A stretch of DNA of 64,000 nucleotides from JAEYFP01 sp964566545 (GTDB lineage Bacteria; Bacillota; Clostridia; Lachnospirales; Lachnospiraceae), in assembly GCA_964566545.1 (NCBI GenBank), contig CAZMIX010000001.1:1-64000 (forward strand), written 5' to 3'. The notes beneath the pieces are model-generated. The model was given only the letters and a program-made list of their open reading frames with translations. It did no database searches and was not told the DNA's origin. Below are positions 33,347 to 42,401 of this stretch, in pieces; position 1 is the stretch's first letter, and each line of letters starts with the position of its first letter. Both the position numbers and the translations under genes were made by a program.

Positions 33347-35173
33347 TTACTCTACGGTCACCGACTTCGCAAGATTGCGCGGTTTATCCACGTCGCAGCC
33401 CTTTCCGACGGATACATAATAGGCGAACAACTGCAGCGGGATGACCGCGAGCGAATTCGCAAAATATCGGTTTGTCAGCGGAATAGACAGCACATAATCC
33501 GCCGTCTTTTCAATATCCATATGGCCTTCGTTTGTCACGGCAAGCACGAAAGCGCCTCTGCTCTTGACCTCCACAATGTTGCTGATCGTTTTTTTATACA
33601 GATCCTCCTGTGTCAGCACGGCCGCCACAAGCGTTCCCTCTTCAATCAGGGAAATCGTCCCATGCTTTAGCTCTCCCGCCGCATAGGCTTCCGAATGCAC
33701 ATAGGAAATTTCCTTAAGCTTTAGGGAGCCTTCAAGCGAAATCGCATAGTCGACGCCCCTTCCGATAAAGAAAATATCTTTTGCCGCCACATAGCGGTTT
33801 GCAAACTTCTGGATCTTTTTCTTATTAGCAAGCAACAGTTCGATCTGCTCCGGCAGCTTCTTTAAATCCGCGAGCATTTCGTCCAGCTCCTGTTGTGAAA
33901 TTTTCTTTTTTACAAATGCAAACTTCATCGCGAGCAAATACAGAGCGATCAACTGTGCCGAATAGGCTTTGGTTGTAGCGACGGCAATTTCCGGCCCCGC
34001 CCACGTATACATGACGTTATCCGCCTCTCTTGCAATCGAGCTGCCGACGACGTTTACGATACCGAGCACCTTAGCGCCGCGCTTCTGCGCCTCCCTCAGC
34101 GCGGCAAGCGTATCTGCTGTTTCGCCGGACTGGCTGATCACAATGACAAGTGCGCCCTTCTCAAGAATCGGATCTCTGTACCTGAATTCCGAGGCGAGAT
34201 CCACCTCTACCGGAATCCGCGCGAGTCCTTCCAGCACATATTTTCCCGAGACGCCCGCATGGTAAGCCGAGCCGCACGCAACAATATGTATTTTAGAAAG
34301 CGCAAGAACCTCTTCATCGCTCATGTTTAACTCTTCGATTTCGATGGAATGCTCCTTGATGCGTGGACTAAACGTATCCCGGACAGTCTTGGGCTGCTCA
34401 TACATCTCCTTGAGCATGAAATGCTCATAGCCGCCCTTTTCCGCAGCATCCGCATCCCAGTCAATATGCACCGGCTCCTTCTGCATTTCCTCCTCGTCCA
34501 CGTTATAGAAATGCATATGGTCGGCACGCAGGCGGACGACCTCCTGATTGTTAATAAAATAAACATCCCGCGTATATTTTAGGATTGCCGGAACGTCGGA
34601 GGCGATAAAGCAGCCGCCCTCGCTCCTCCCAACAATCAGCGGGCTGTCCTTGCGGACGGCAAAAATCTGATCCGGATGCTCCGCAAACACAATGCCGAGC
34701 GCATAAGAACCTTCCACCCGATGCATGACCTTCGTGATCGCCTCGAGCGGATTTCCCTTATAATAGTAATCGATCAGGTGCGCGAGCACCTCCGTATCCG
34801 TCTCCGACACAAATTCATACCCTTTGGAGATCAGCTTGTTTTTCAGTGCCATGTAATTTTCAATAATTCCGTTGTGGACAACGGCAATCGTGCCCTGTTT
34901 ATTAAAATGTGGATGGGAATTCAAATCGGATGGCTGCCCGTGCGTCGCCCATCTCGTATGTCCGATACCAACGATACCAGGCAACGCCGCGCCGCCGTGT
35001 GTCAGCTCCTCAAGCACCTTGAGCCGTCCCATTGACTTTACCATCTTGAGCTCCGTTCCGTCGTAAACTGCCATTCCCGCCGAATCATAGCCTCTATACT
35101 CAAGCTTTGCAAGCCCGTCGAGCAAAATGGGAGCCGCCTGCTTTGTACCAATATAACCTACTATTCCACACAT
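33347..35173 (-). CDS. glmS: Glutamine-fructose-6-phosphate aminotransferase
   Basis: A 608-residue enzyme that makes glucosamine-6-phosphate for peptidoglycan and amino sugars. The N-terminal glutamine amidotransferase starts MCGIVGYIG with catalytic C2, and GHTRWATHG is intact. Two SIS domains follow (CGSAYHAG, ISQSGETADT; FIGRGVDYAISLEGSLKLKE) and end DVDKPRNLAKSVTVE. Only 34 nt separate it from the upstream glycosyltransferase gene, which leaves no room for the glmS ribozyme common in Firmicutes. It appears to be co-transcribed with envelope genes. Confidence 0.95.
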   Translation of the reverse strand: MCGIVGYIGTKQAAPILLDGLAKLEYRGYDSAGMAVYDGTELKMVKSMGRLKVLEELTHGGAALPGIVGIGHTRWATHGQPSDLNSHPHFNKQGTIAVVHNGIIENYMALKNKLISKGYEFVSETDTEVLAHLIDYYYKGNPLEAITKVMHRVEGSYALGIVFAEHPDQIFAVRKDSPLIVGRSEGGCFIASDVPAILKYTRDVYFINNQEVVRLRADHMHFYNVDEEEMQKEPVHIDWDADAAEKGGYEHFMLKEMYEQPKTVRDTFSPRIKEHSIEIEELNMSDEEVLALSKIHIVACGSAYHAGVSGKYVLEGLARIPVEVDLASEFRYRDPILEKGALVIVISQSGETADTLAALREAQKRGAKVLGIVNVVGSSIAREADNVMYTWAGPEIAVATTKAYSAQLIALYLLAMKFAFVKKKISQQELDEMLADLKKLPEQIELLLANKKKIQKFANRYVAAKDIFFIGRGVDYAISLEGSLKLKEISYVHSEAYAAGELKHGTISLIEEGTLVAAVLTQEDLYKKTISNIVEVKSRGAFVLAVTNEGHMDIEKTADYVLSIPLTNRYFANSLAVIPLQLFAYYVSVGKGCDVDKPRNLAKSVTVE

Positions 35174-35207
35174 CTATTTTTTCTCCTCACCATTCAGTTC
35201 CAAACAG

Positions 35208-36140
35208 TTACCACAGCTTTTTAAAATACTGCGGGCTCATCGTACAGTTCAATATGCTGCGCTGGGAAAGGCAGTCGTAGTTTTTACCAAGCCGAAAACC
35301 TGTGTACTTCCAAATGCAGGTAACAGCAAAAGGAATAATCAGATATCCTTTTCCTCTTTCCTTGAAATACCCAAATGCCGCAATCACATATTTCTTTCCT
35401 TCGGATTCTGAGGAAATTCCCTCAAACACCTCCGGGTGCATTGCCTGAGAAACCGCCAGATCAAAATTACGTTTAAACTGCTGTCGGTTTGTATAGTTAT
35501 GGGAATGAATAACGACAGCACGAGAGGCGTAGGCAATCTTTTTTCCGCGTTTGATCGCTCCAGCCGCAAAAATCATATCCTCGTTAAAGATCGTGCTTTT
35601 CACAAAGCCTCCATACTCATCAAAAAACGGCTTCTTGTATGCGGCACAGACATTCGAGCAAAAATACGTCTTGATTCCAAGACGCTTTAAATCGTCCGCA
35701 GACTTAACCTCATCCCTGTTAGGGTAGTTAAAAGAGCGAGCAAAGCATTCCGCCAGTGAACTGTTTGCAGCCGCCGCCTGTCTTGCGTACGAAACGGCTA
35801 CCGCTTCGTCTGAAAGCGGTTTCACAAGTTCTTCAATCAAATGCGTATCCTGCGGAACGGCATCCTGCGTCATGTAGACGAGTACATCGGCCTGCGAATG
35901 GGACGCGCCTTCATTTCTTGTAAAACCATGATCGAATTCCCACTGTGTAATATGGTGGATTTCCACGATCCGCGCCGCTTCTTCATCGGCGCGGCCGAAG
36001 AAAAGAGGATCCATGTACTTTTCTTCGGTGTTCATAAGGATAATTTTATTGACCTTTATCGTCTGCACGGTCAGCATGCGGAGTATTTCAAACAGCTTCT
36101 CATCTGGCTTGTATGTCGGTATGATAACATCTATTTTCAT
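35208..36140 (-). CDS. Family 2 glycosyltransferase (rhamnosyltransferase-like)
   Basis: A 310-residue GT2 protein starting MKIDVIIPTYKPDEKLFEIL, with GGGGAG 6 nt upstream; an earlier ATG four codons up lacks a site. The GT-A domain has VYMTQDAVPQD in the metal-binding position (about 95) and FCSNVCAAYKK, then FNEDMIFAAGAIKRG. This pattern is common among rhamnosyltransferases of the WbbL/RfbF type. A C-terminal hydrophobic segment (about 270-290) may tether it to the membrane. It lies between the LCP gene and glmS. Confidence 0.82.
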   Translation of the reverse strand: MKIDVIIPTYKPDEKLFEILRMLTVQTIKVNKIILMNTEEKYMDPLFFGRADEEAARIVEIHHITQWEFDHGFTRNEGASHSQADVLVYMTQDAVPQDTHLIEELVKPLSDEAVAVSYARQAAAANSSLAECFARSFNYPNRDEVKSADDLKRLGIKTYFCSNVCAAYKKPFFDEYGGFVKSTIFNEDMIFAAGAIKRGKKIAYASRAVVIHSHNYTNRQQFKRNFDLAVSQAMHPEVFEGISSESEGKKYVIAAFGYFKERGKGYLIIPFAVTCIWKYTGFRLGKNYDCLSQRSILNCTMSPQYFKKLW

Positions 36141-36156
36141 GTTTCTCCCCATTTCA

Positions 36157-37278
36157 TTAATAGCTGATGGAATAGTTTGAAGCGTCCGCCGCTATTTTGC
36201 CGCTGATCTCCTGCACGGTGGCAGATGGTGTATACGTTGCCGCTTCTTCGCCAAACAGAAGCTGGTGGAGCTGCGTGACATTGGCTGCCAAGTCCTTTGG
36301 AACAACACTGCTGCCGGCTTTTCCCATCTTTCCGGTACCGCGCTCAAACGGAAATCCCGCCGTATCCGCAATATTATACTTCAAGAAATCAGCGGCATAG
36401 CCGATCATTTCCGAAGTAGAAAAGCTCGTAGAAATCATCGGAAATACCTCGTTGATAATATTATTCAGCGTCGCGATATCGGACTGCTTCGCCTTATTTG
36501 CGACCTCCTTAAGCACCGTACGCTGACGCTCTGTCCTCTTAAAATCGTCACCCGCCGTATAACGGATCCGGCAATAGGATGTCGCCTGAAGACCGTTTAA
36601 CGTCTGAAGTCCGGACTGTGTGACCGGAATAATTGTCCCGCCCGTAACCTCCTGCGTGCCAATCTGATAATTATTCAGATGTTCGATCTCCTCCGGCTGT
36701 ACATCGATCTCAATGCCGCCAAGCGCGTCAATCGTCTTTGTCAGCGCGCGGAAATCGATCGTTACATAATCGGTAATATTCAAGTCCAGGTTCATATTCA
36801 GCATGTTGATTGCCTGCTCCGGACCGCCCTTTGCATAAGCCGCGTTCGCCTTATTATAGCTGTCGTTGCCGACATTCAAATAAGTGTCGCGGTAAACCGA
36901 CACAAGCTTCGCATCGCCGGTGTCCTCATTCAGGCTTAAAATCATAATCGTATCAGTTCTTGCGCCCTTGCCGAGGTTGTTGTTCGTGCTGATATCGACG
37001 CCGAAAAGCGCGACATTTTTATAACCCTTGAGGGAATCCAGTTCCGCAACCTCCTCATTGATTACAATATCCTCCTCATTGATCTCCTGCACGTCAATCT
37101 TATCCATTTTCTGGATAATAAAAAGAACGCCGATCATAATCGCAAGCACTAAAAATTCCAATACAAACAAAGCGATTCTTTTTTTCTTTTTTGCCTTTTT
37201 ACGTTTTGCTGCCGCTGCGCGGTTTTTCTGACTGGAGGAGCCTCTTCCTGTATTTTCCGTATATCTTCTTTCTGCCAT
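36157..37278 (-). CDS. LytR-CpsA-Psr (LCP) family cell-wall glycopolymer ligase
   Basis: A 373-residue type II membrane protein. A very basic cytoplasmic tail (KRKKAKKKKRIAL) is followed by one membrane segment (about 35-57). The extracellular LCP domain has VALFGVDIS, the phosphate-binding arginines in GARTDTIMILSLN and LVSVYRDTYL, and TYCRIRY-like TSYCRIRYTAGDDFKRTERQRTVL is present as expected. LCP enzymes transfer undecaprenyl-pyrophosphate-linked glycans onto peptidoglycan, so this is the likely attachment step for the polymer made by this locus. Confidence 0.92.
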   Translation of the reverse strand: MAERRYTENTGRGSSSQKNRAAAAKRKKAKKKKRIALFVLEFLVLAIMIGVLFIIQKMDKIDVQEINEEDIVINEEVAELDSLKGYKNVALFGVDISTNNNLGKGARTDTIMILSLNEDTGDAKLVSVYRDTYLNVGNDSYNKANAAYAKGGPEQAINMLNMNLDLNITDYVTIDFRALTKTIDALGGIEIDVQPEEIEHLNNYQIGTQEVTGGTIIPVTQSGLQTLNGLQATSYCRIRYTAGDDFKRTERQRTVLKEVANKAKQSDIATLNNIINEVFPMISTSFSTSEMIGYAADFLKYNIADTAGFPFERGTGKMGKAGSSVVPKDLAANVTQLHQLLFGEEAATYTPSATVQEISGKIAADASNYSISY

Positions 37279-37308
37279 GTTATTTTACACCTCTTGCCTT
37301 AAACTACT

Positions 37309-38709
37309 CTAATATGCATTTTCATTAATAAATCCTCTGAAAAATGTCAAAAACATGATTTTGATATCAAATCCCATCGTCCAGTTTTCTATATAATATA
37401 AATCATATTCTACCCTCTTTTCAATAGAAGTATCGCCGCGCCATCCATTTATTTGCGCCCATCCGGTAAGTCCGGGACGCACCTGATGCTTTACCATATA
37501 GCGCGGAATCTCTTCCTTGAATTTCTCTACAAACATCGGTCTTTCCGGTCTCGGACCGACAATGCTCATCTGCCCGATCAGAATGTTAAACAGCTGCGGA
37601 AGCTCGTCAATGCTCGTCCTTCTTAAAAATTTACCTACTTTGGTAACTCTTGGATCATCCTTTGTCGTCCATGCCTTCTGTTCCTCTTCTTCCTCCTGCA
37701 CATACATCGTGCGGAATTTATACATCTGATAAGGTTTGTTATGCAGTCCGACCCGCTCCTGTGAAAAAACAATGGAACCCTTGGATGTCAGCTTAATTGC
37801 GAGCGCCGCAATCAGCATGATAGGAAAAGATACAATAATGCCGCAAAAAGAACCGGCAACATCAACAATTCTCTTCGCAAACATATTTAACGTATTGGTA
37901 AGCGGAACATGGCGGATATTGATCACCGGGAGTCCCTGCAAATCCTCCGTATATGGCCTGTTCGGAATAATACCGTCATAATCAGGGATAAACTTCGTGT
38001 GTACACCCGATTTTTCACAGAGCGCCACAATCTCCTTCAGTCTGCCGTATTCGGCCAGGCTCAGTGTAATCGCAATTTCATCCAGCTTATTTTCCGGCAG
38101 GATGACAAACAAATTATCAATCCTCCCCAATACCTTGACGCCCTTGTACATCGTCCCGCGCTCCACATGGTCATCCAAAATACCTCTAACCACGTAACCC
38201 CACTGCGGATTTAACCGGATTTTATTAATATAAGCCTCCGCCGACTTTGAATAGCCGACGAGCAGCACATATTTCAGGTTATAGCCCCGGCGTCTGAAAT
38301 AGCGCAGCAGATACCGGATAACATTTCTAACAAATGTCACTGAAAAGACATTGACCGCCCAGAAAATAAAAATCATCTCACGCGAAAAATGCGGCTGGTT
38401 GATTACATAGAGTACAACCATAAAGGCAATGAGTCCGAGCGTATTCGCCTTGATAATATTGAACAGCTCCCGCTTTCTGCCGGAGGCTCTCTTTGAATTA
38501 TATAAGTCGAACTGGTAATACAGCAGCATATAGCCGGGCACAATAAAATAAAGCGCCATGAAGTAGGTCTGCATCGGCAAGCCCGATTCAGAATCCAACA
38601 GCCCGCTCCTAAATTTCAAAAACCAGGCAAATATATAGGAGAACACGACTACCATCGCATCGATTACTATATGAAGCCTGTTGAATATTCTCTGATTATC
38701 TTTAATCAT
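37309..38709 (-). CDS. Undecaprenyl-phosphate sugar phosphotransferase (WcaJ-like)
   Basis: A 466-residue polyisoprenyl-phosphate hexose-1-phosphate transferase. Four or five N-terminal membrane segments (to about 125), a CoA-binding-like Rossmann domain (about 130-250), another membrane segment near 280 and the catalytic C-terminal domain with YQMYKFRTM, RTSIDELPQL, SIVGPRPERP and RPGLTGWAQI. It starts glycan assembly by loading the first sugar phosphate on undecaprenyl phosphate. The ATG at 38709 is preferred to one four codons upstream because GGAG lies 8-9 nt before it. Confidence 0.92.
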   Translation of the reverse strand: MIKDNQRIFNRLHIVIDAMVVVFSYIFAWFLKFRSGLLDSESGLPMQTYFMALYFIVPGYMLLYYQFDLYNSKRASGRKRELFNIIKANTLGLIAFMVVLYVINQPHFSREMIFIFWAVNVFSVTFVRNVIRYLLRYFRRRGYNLKYVLLVGYSKSAEAYINKIRLNPQWGYVVRGILDDHVERGTMYKGVKVLGRIDNLFVILPENKLDEIAITLSLAEYGRLKEIVALCEKSGVHTKFIPDYDGIIPNRPYTEDLQGLPVINIRHVPLTNTLNMFAKRIVDVAGSFCGIIVSFPIMLIAALAIKLTSKGSIVFSQERVGLHNKPYQMYKFRTMYVQEEEEEQKAWTTKDDPRVTKVGKFLRRTSIDELPQLFNILIGQMSIVGPRPERPMFVEKFKEEIPRYMVKHQVRPGLTGWAQINGWRGDTSIEKRVEYDLYYIENWTMGFDIKIMFLTFFRGFINENAY

Positions 38710-38781
38710 AGCCTTCTCCATTTTGGGGGGCGGTATTCATCGTCATCGGTCACACAGTGGCCGCCCAGCAACTATTTAATA

Positions 38782-38810
38782 AATATACAATAATTTGCCC
38801 CAAAGGGCAA
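38782..38810 (-). promoter_or_regulatory. Possible promoter and hairpin before the sugar transferase gene
   Basis: Minus strand TTGCCC (38805-38810), 17 nt, TATATT (38782-38787). The -35 is part of TTGCCC-TTTG-GGGCAA, a hairpin that could also be a weak terminator for the gene at 38860, although no T run follows. The 150-nt gap here is the largest between genes of the downstream part of the glycan locus, so an internal promoter is plausible. Confidence 0.4.
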
Positions 38811-38859
38811 CCTGTATCACCTTATCTATTTCTTAAAAAAATCTTAAAAAATTGTTTTC

Positions 38860-39816
38860 TCATCCAAAAATCCTTCTGAACAGATTGATCCAAAGCTCCA
38901 GCTGGATGCGCACATAATTTTTGAAATAACGTGCGGAATACGGGTATTTTTTCCCCTGTGTGCACATGAGATATCCTCGCTTCATGCCCGAAAGATACTC
39001 CCTGCCATAGCCTTTAAACAAAAAGAATAACACTTTCGTTCCAAAACCGATCAGGAAAAATGGAAGGTTCAAAATGATCTGTCCGAGCGGCATATTTTTA
39101 TAGATGACATACCAGCTGTTGCGCGCGGCCAGCCTGACCTTGAACGAATTATAGCGAGAGCCGGTCACGCCGCTGCCCGCATGATAGACGACGGCCTTTG
39201 GCGTGTAGCGGTTTCTGTAGCCGCTGATTCTGGCGCGATAGCCGACATCGACATCCTCCAAATACGAAAAATGAAATTCGTCAAAATAGCCAAACTGTTC
39301 AAACAGCGCTCTGCGGTAAATGGCCGCGCCCGCACAGGCGGAAAATACGTCAGCCTCTTTTTCATAACGCTGTTTATTTAAGTCCTTTCCAAGCGCAAAC
39401 GCCCACCCAAGCGCGCAGTACAGGTCACCCGCATCATCGATCAACTCTGGTCTGTTCATTTGCAGCATTTTGGCGCCAACCGAAAAAATACGTTCGTCCT
39501 TTGTAATTGCAGCATACAGCTCCTTCACAAAGTCCGGTTCCGCCTTCGTGTCGTTATTCAACAAAATAACATACGGCAGTCTTGTCCGTCTGATACCCTC
39601 GTTCACTGCACGGGAAAATCCAAAATTCTGGGACAGACGCACAAGTTCCGCCTCCGGGAATTTCCGCTCGACAATTTCCGCGCTCCCGTCTTTAGAAGCA
39701 TTGTCCACGACACAGATCTCAAACTCCCGATATGTCTGCTCCCTCAATGAGTTCAGGCAATCCTCAATATAAGCCGCTCCGTTATAATTTGGTATAATAA
39801 TCGTTATCTGTGCCAT
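38860..39816 (-). CDS. Family 2 glycosyltransferase (WbbL-like)
   Basis: A 318-residue GT2 enzyme starting MAQITIIIPNYNGAAYIEDC; the open frame goes on upstream but overlaps the previous gene. The nucleotide-sugar site shows VDNASKDGS and the metal motif LLNNDTKAEPDF. FHFSYLEDVDVGYRARISGY matches WbbL-type rhamnosyltransferases. A C-terminal amphipathic or membrane segment (LPFFLIGFGTKVLFFLF) should hold it at the inner leaflet. It follows the next GT2 gene by 13 nt. Confidence 0.86.
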   Translation of the reverse strand: MAQITIIIPNYNGAAYIEDCLNSLREQTYREFEICVVDNASKDGSAEIVERKFPEAELVRLSQNFGFSRAVNEGIRRTRLPYVILLNNDTKAEPDFVKELYAAITKDERIFSVGAKMLQMNRPELIDDAGDLYCALGWAFALGKDLNKQRYEKEADVFSACAGAAIYRRALFEQFGYFDEFHFSYLEDVDVGYRARISGYRNRYTPKAVVYHAGSGVTGSRYNSFKVRLAARNSWYVIYKNMPLGQIILNLPFFLIGFGTKVLFFLFKGYGREYLSGMKRGYLMCTQGKKYPYSARYFKNYVRIQLELWINLFRRIFG

Positions 39817-39829
39817 TGCCACCTGCCCG

Positions 39830-41296
39830 TTACTTTCTTTTAAATTCCGCATACGGATCGTATACGACGATATAGTCTCTGGACATCGTCAGCTTATCCC
39901 CGCCTTCGATTGCCTTCTTTTTGATCATCATACAGTCAAGCGCAACGCCGTCCACCTGCTGCTGTAAACTCGCACGGTGCAAATAGCCGGAATAATGTCC
40001 GTTCATGCACCTGAAATTTGCGACAAGCCTGCCCTCCTCACTTCTCGAATAGCCCGCACTCTCTATCCTAAAATACTTATCATAAATTTTACCGCCGACC
40101 GCACCGACCTCTTTTCTTTCCAGATGACTCGCAAGCTCTGCTTCCCAGTCCTTCGTCAGCGGCTTTAAATTGTCCGCAAGGATCATAATGTAATCTTCTT
40201 CAATGCCATCGATGTCCTCTTTCGTCATGACGTCCCAGGCTTCCTTGGAAATGAGGCGTACCTTGGCATCCCGCACCATGTATTTCACCCTGAAAAAGCC
40301 CAGATGCCGCGTATACAGCACTTCCGCCTCCAGTCCCATCCGCTTTAAATGATCCTCGATAGCCCGTTTTCCGGCCTCATAGGCGTATACCTTACTTTCC
40401 GGATTATCTGCCGTGGACGACTCATGCGCGCGCCAGTGGTAGAGTACCTTTGGAATGTGATAAACCTCCTGAGGAGATAAATTTTCCACACAGCGGAAAA
40501 TAAAATCATGATCCTGCGCGCCGTTATATTCGCTTAAAAATCCACCTGTGTGCGCGGCAAGCTCCGCACATACAACAAAAAAATGGCAGATATAATTGTT
40601 GCTCCGAAGCAGATCGACATCAAAATCCGGCTTTTTATGGAAGTCGAAGTATTTTTCGCCTGCCGCATCAATTTTGTCCTCATCGGAATAAATGGCTCTG
40701 ATGCGGTTTTGATAGACATTCCCATCCCGGTAAAGTCCCGCTTCCAACGCCTTCATTACCTCATGCAGGGCGCTTGGTACAAGCAGGTCATCATGATCGA
40801 GCAAACCGATATACTCACCGGTTGCCATCGCAAGCGCCGCATTCGTATTCTCTGAAATTCCCCAATTTTTTTCGAGCTTCTGGTATTTGATCCGGTTACA
40901 GCCTGTGATGTCGCCAAACCGACCGATCATTCCCATCACTGTATTCTTTACCTGATCGCCCTGACTGCCGTCGGCAATGCAAAGCTCCCAGTTATCATAG
41001 GTCTGATGGATTACCGATTCCAGCATCTGCTTTAAGAACCCTAAGTTCGTCTCATAAGCCGGAACAAGAATGCTGATTTTGTAATGGTGTGTAAAGTTGG
41101 TCTCTCGCTGCTTTTCAAGCTCCTCCAGTGTAGGCAGGGTGCTTGTAAACAGACGGGAATAATCCTCCTCATCCCCATCTCTGTTCAGTCGTTCCACCGC
41201 CTTGTAAAACGTCTGATAAAGGCCGTTGCGTTTTAAATAATGGATACCCCGCTCGATATTCTGTTTATTCAGCCGATTAGCAATTTTGATATTCAT
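39830..41296 (-). CDS. Two-part family 2 glycosyltransferase
   Basis: A 488-residue protein starting MNIKIANRLNKQNIERGIHY. Residues about 75-330 form a GT2 domain (KISILVPAYETNLGFLKQML, IGLLDHDDLLVPSAL, NGAQDHDFIFRC). The remaining 150 residues look like a worn second GT2 domain: MILADNLKPLTKDWEAEL and VGAVGGKIYD are recognisable, but the first half is missing. The first domain is related to those of the 682- and 703-residue glycosyltransferases upstream. The gene overlaps the nucleotidyltransferase gene by 20 nt. Confidence 0.82.
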   Translation of the reverse strand: MNIKIANRLNKQNIERGIHYLKRNGLYQTFYKAVERLNRDGDEEDYSRLFTSTLPTLEELEKQRETNFTHHYKISILVPAYETNLGFLKQMLESVIHQTYDNWELCIADGSQGDQVKNTVMGMIGRFGDITGCNRIKYQKLEKNWGISENTNAALAMATGEYIGLLDHDDLLVPSALHEVMKALEAGLYRDGNVYQNRIRAIYSDEDKIDAAGEKYFDFHKKPDFDVDLLRSNNYICHFFVVCAELAAHTGGFLSEYNGAQDHDFIFRCVENLSPQEVYHIPKVLYHWRAHESSTADNPESKVYAYEAGKRAIEDHLKRMGLEAEVLYTRHLGFFRVKYMVRDAKVRLISKEAWDVMTKEDIDGIEEDYIMILADNLKPLTKDWEAELASHLERKEVGAVGGKIYDKYFRIESAGYSRSEEGRLVANFRCMNGHYSGYLHRASLQQQVDGVALDCMMIKKKAIEGGDKLTMSRDYIVVYDPYAEFKRK

Positions 41297-42008
41297 TCTG
41301 AAATACCTGCAATTCCTCCGGTGTCCCAAGTACGTGCACCTTTTTTTTATCTATAATCGAGATCCGAACCTCGCCGCCCTGCCCAATTAGATAGTTATAG
41401 AGTGGAGCCACATATTTTTCCCCTTTTTCGAGGTTTTCATTTTTTGAATAATATTCTTCATACAGCCGCTCATACAGCCCGCAGCTTTTAAAGTAGTAAG
41501 CGCCTAACGTGCAATTATCAGAAATACGCTGCTTTTCCCGTACCTCGATTGCTTTTTGGGATTCGTCAAGCTTTACAAAGCTCCAATGATCCCCCTGCGC
41601 ATGAAAACACGGAATAAAGCCGTCTCCCGCAAGCTGTTCTGTACGCATTTCGCCGGCTTCCACATACGTGTCAATATTATAAATGAGAAGCGGCAAATTT
41701 TGATTCCAAAATTCTTTTGCGAGCAGCGCACTCGTCGCCTGACCGTCAGTCTGCTCCTCCAGCTCAATTACCCTTACGCGGTGGATGCCGGCCGCCCTGC
41801 ACTTCTCAGTAATGAAGCCGGAGGCGTCATCTTCTCTGCGGACAATAAAAAAATATGTATTTGCTTCGTCATAAAAACCGGCAAGGCTTTCCATCGACCA
41901 TTCAAACAACGTCCGTTTACATGCTTTAATCTGGTATTTTGGAATCTGATAGCCCGCTTTTCTAAACCGGGAGCCGATACCTGCCATAGTAATCACGATT
42001 TCCATCAT
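41277..42008 (-). CDS. Sugar- or polyol-phosphate nucleotidyltransferase-like protein
   Basis: A 243-residue protein with the nucleotidyltransferase start IVITMAGIGSRFRKAGY followed by PKYQIKACKRTLFEWS, where the basic loop binds the NTP. LLIYNIDTYV corresponds to the metal-binding aspartate strand. It is LicC/GalU-like in fold, but the activated molecule is unknown. It starts directly after the HAD gene, which is itself overlapped by the kinase gene, so the three form a tight cassette. Confidence 0.7.
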   Translation of the reverse strand: MMEIVITMAGIGSRFRKAGYQIPKYQIKACKRTLFEWSMESLAGFYDEANTYFFIVRREDDASGFITEKCRAAGIHRVRVIELEEQTDGQATSALLAKEFWNQNLPLLIYNIDTYVEAGEMRTEQLAGDGFIPCFHAQGDHWSFVKLDESQKAIEVREKQRISDNCTLGAYYFKSCGLYERLYEEYYSKNENLEKGEKYVAPLYNYLIGQGGEVRISIIDKKKVHVLGTPEELQVFQNEYQNC

Positions 42009-42401
42009 TTAATCACACCTGCTTTTTTTACATAATTCGTCCAGTTCCTGAACGGACAGCTTTAAAAATTCATCCGGACGCACGGTTCTGTCGTCAATAT
42101 AAAAGCCATGATGTCCCGGCCACGGCTTTCCGTAAATAATTTCATCATAGGGAATTTCCCACTTTTCCAGCCATGCCAGAATAACTTTAGCCGTATTCGC
42201 ATTAATCATGCCGATGTTGCCCTGATAGCTGTTCATATTCCGGGAGGTAAATAAGATAATTTTTGCTCCTTGCGCCTTATAGTCACGGATTTTCTCCACC
42301 ATCTCAGGATACGGGGTCAGGTCGGCATACTGCTCATCCTTTTTCTTGATCGGACAGATCGTCCCGTCAATATCAAAAATAAAACTCATTCCTTCAAGCA
42401 T
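42009..42401 (-). CDS. HAD-family phosphatase, capsule-type
   Basis: A 130-residue HAD hydrolase without a cap domain. Motif I is FIFDIDGTICP, motif II ILFTSRN, the lysine is in IIYGKPWPGHHG, and the acidic motif III is YIDDRT. Proteins of this kind are often called capsule biosynthesis phosphatases. The ATG at 42401 has GGAGG 7 nt before it; a second in-frame ATG four codons on is possible. It overlaps the kinase gene by 16 nt. Confidence 0.8.
   Translation of the reverse strand: MLEGMSFIFDIDGTICPIKKKDEQYADLTPYPEMVEKIRDYKAQGAKIILFTSRNMNSYQGNIGMINANTAKVILAWLEKWEIPYDEIIYGKPWPGHHGFYIDDRTVRPDEFLKLSVQELDELCKKSRCD

Noticed and set aside
35174..35207. glmS ribozyme
   Set aside because: The gap is 34 nt, far too short for the ribozyme core.
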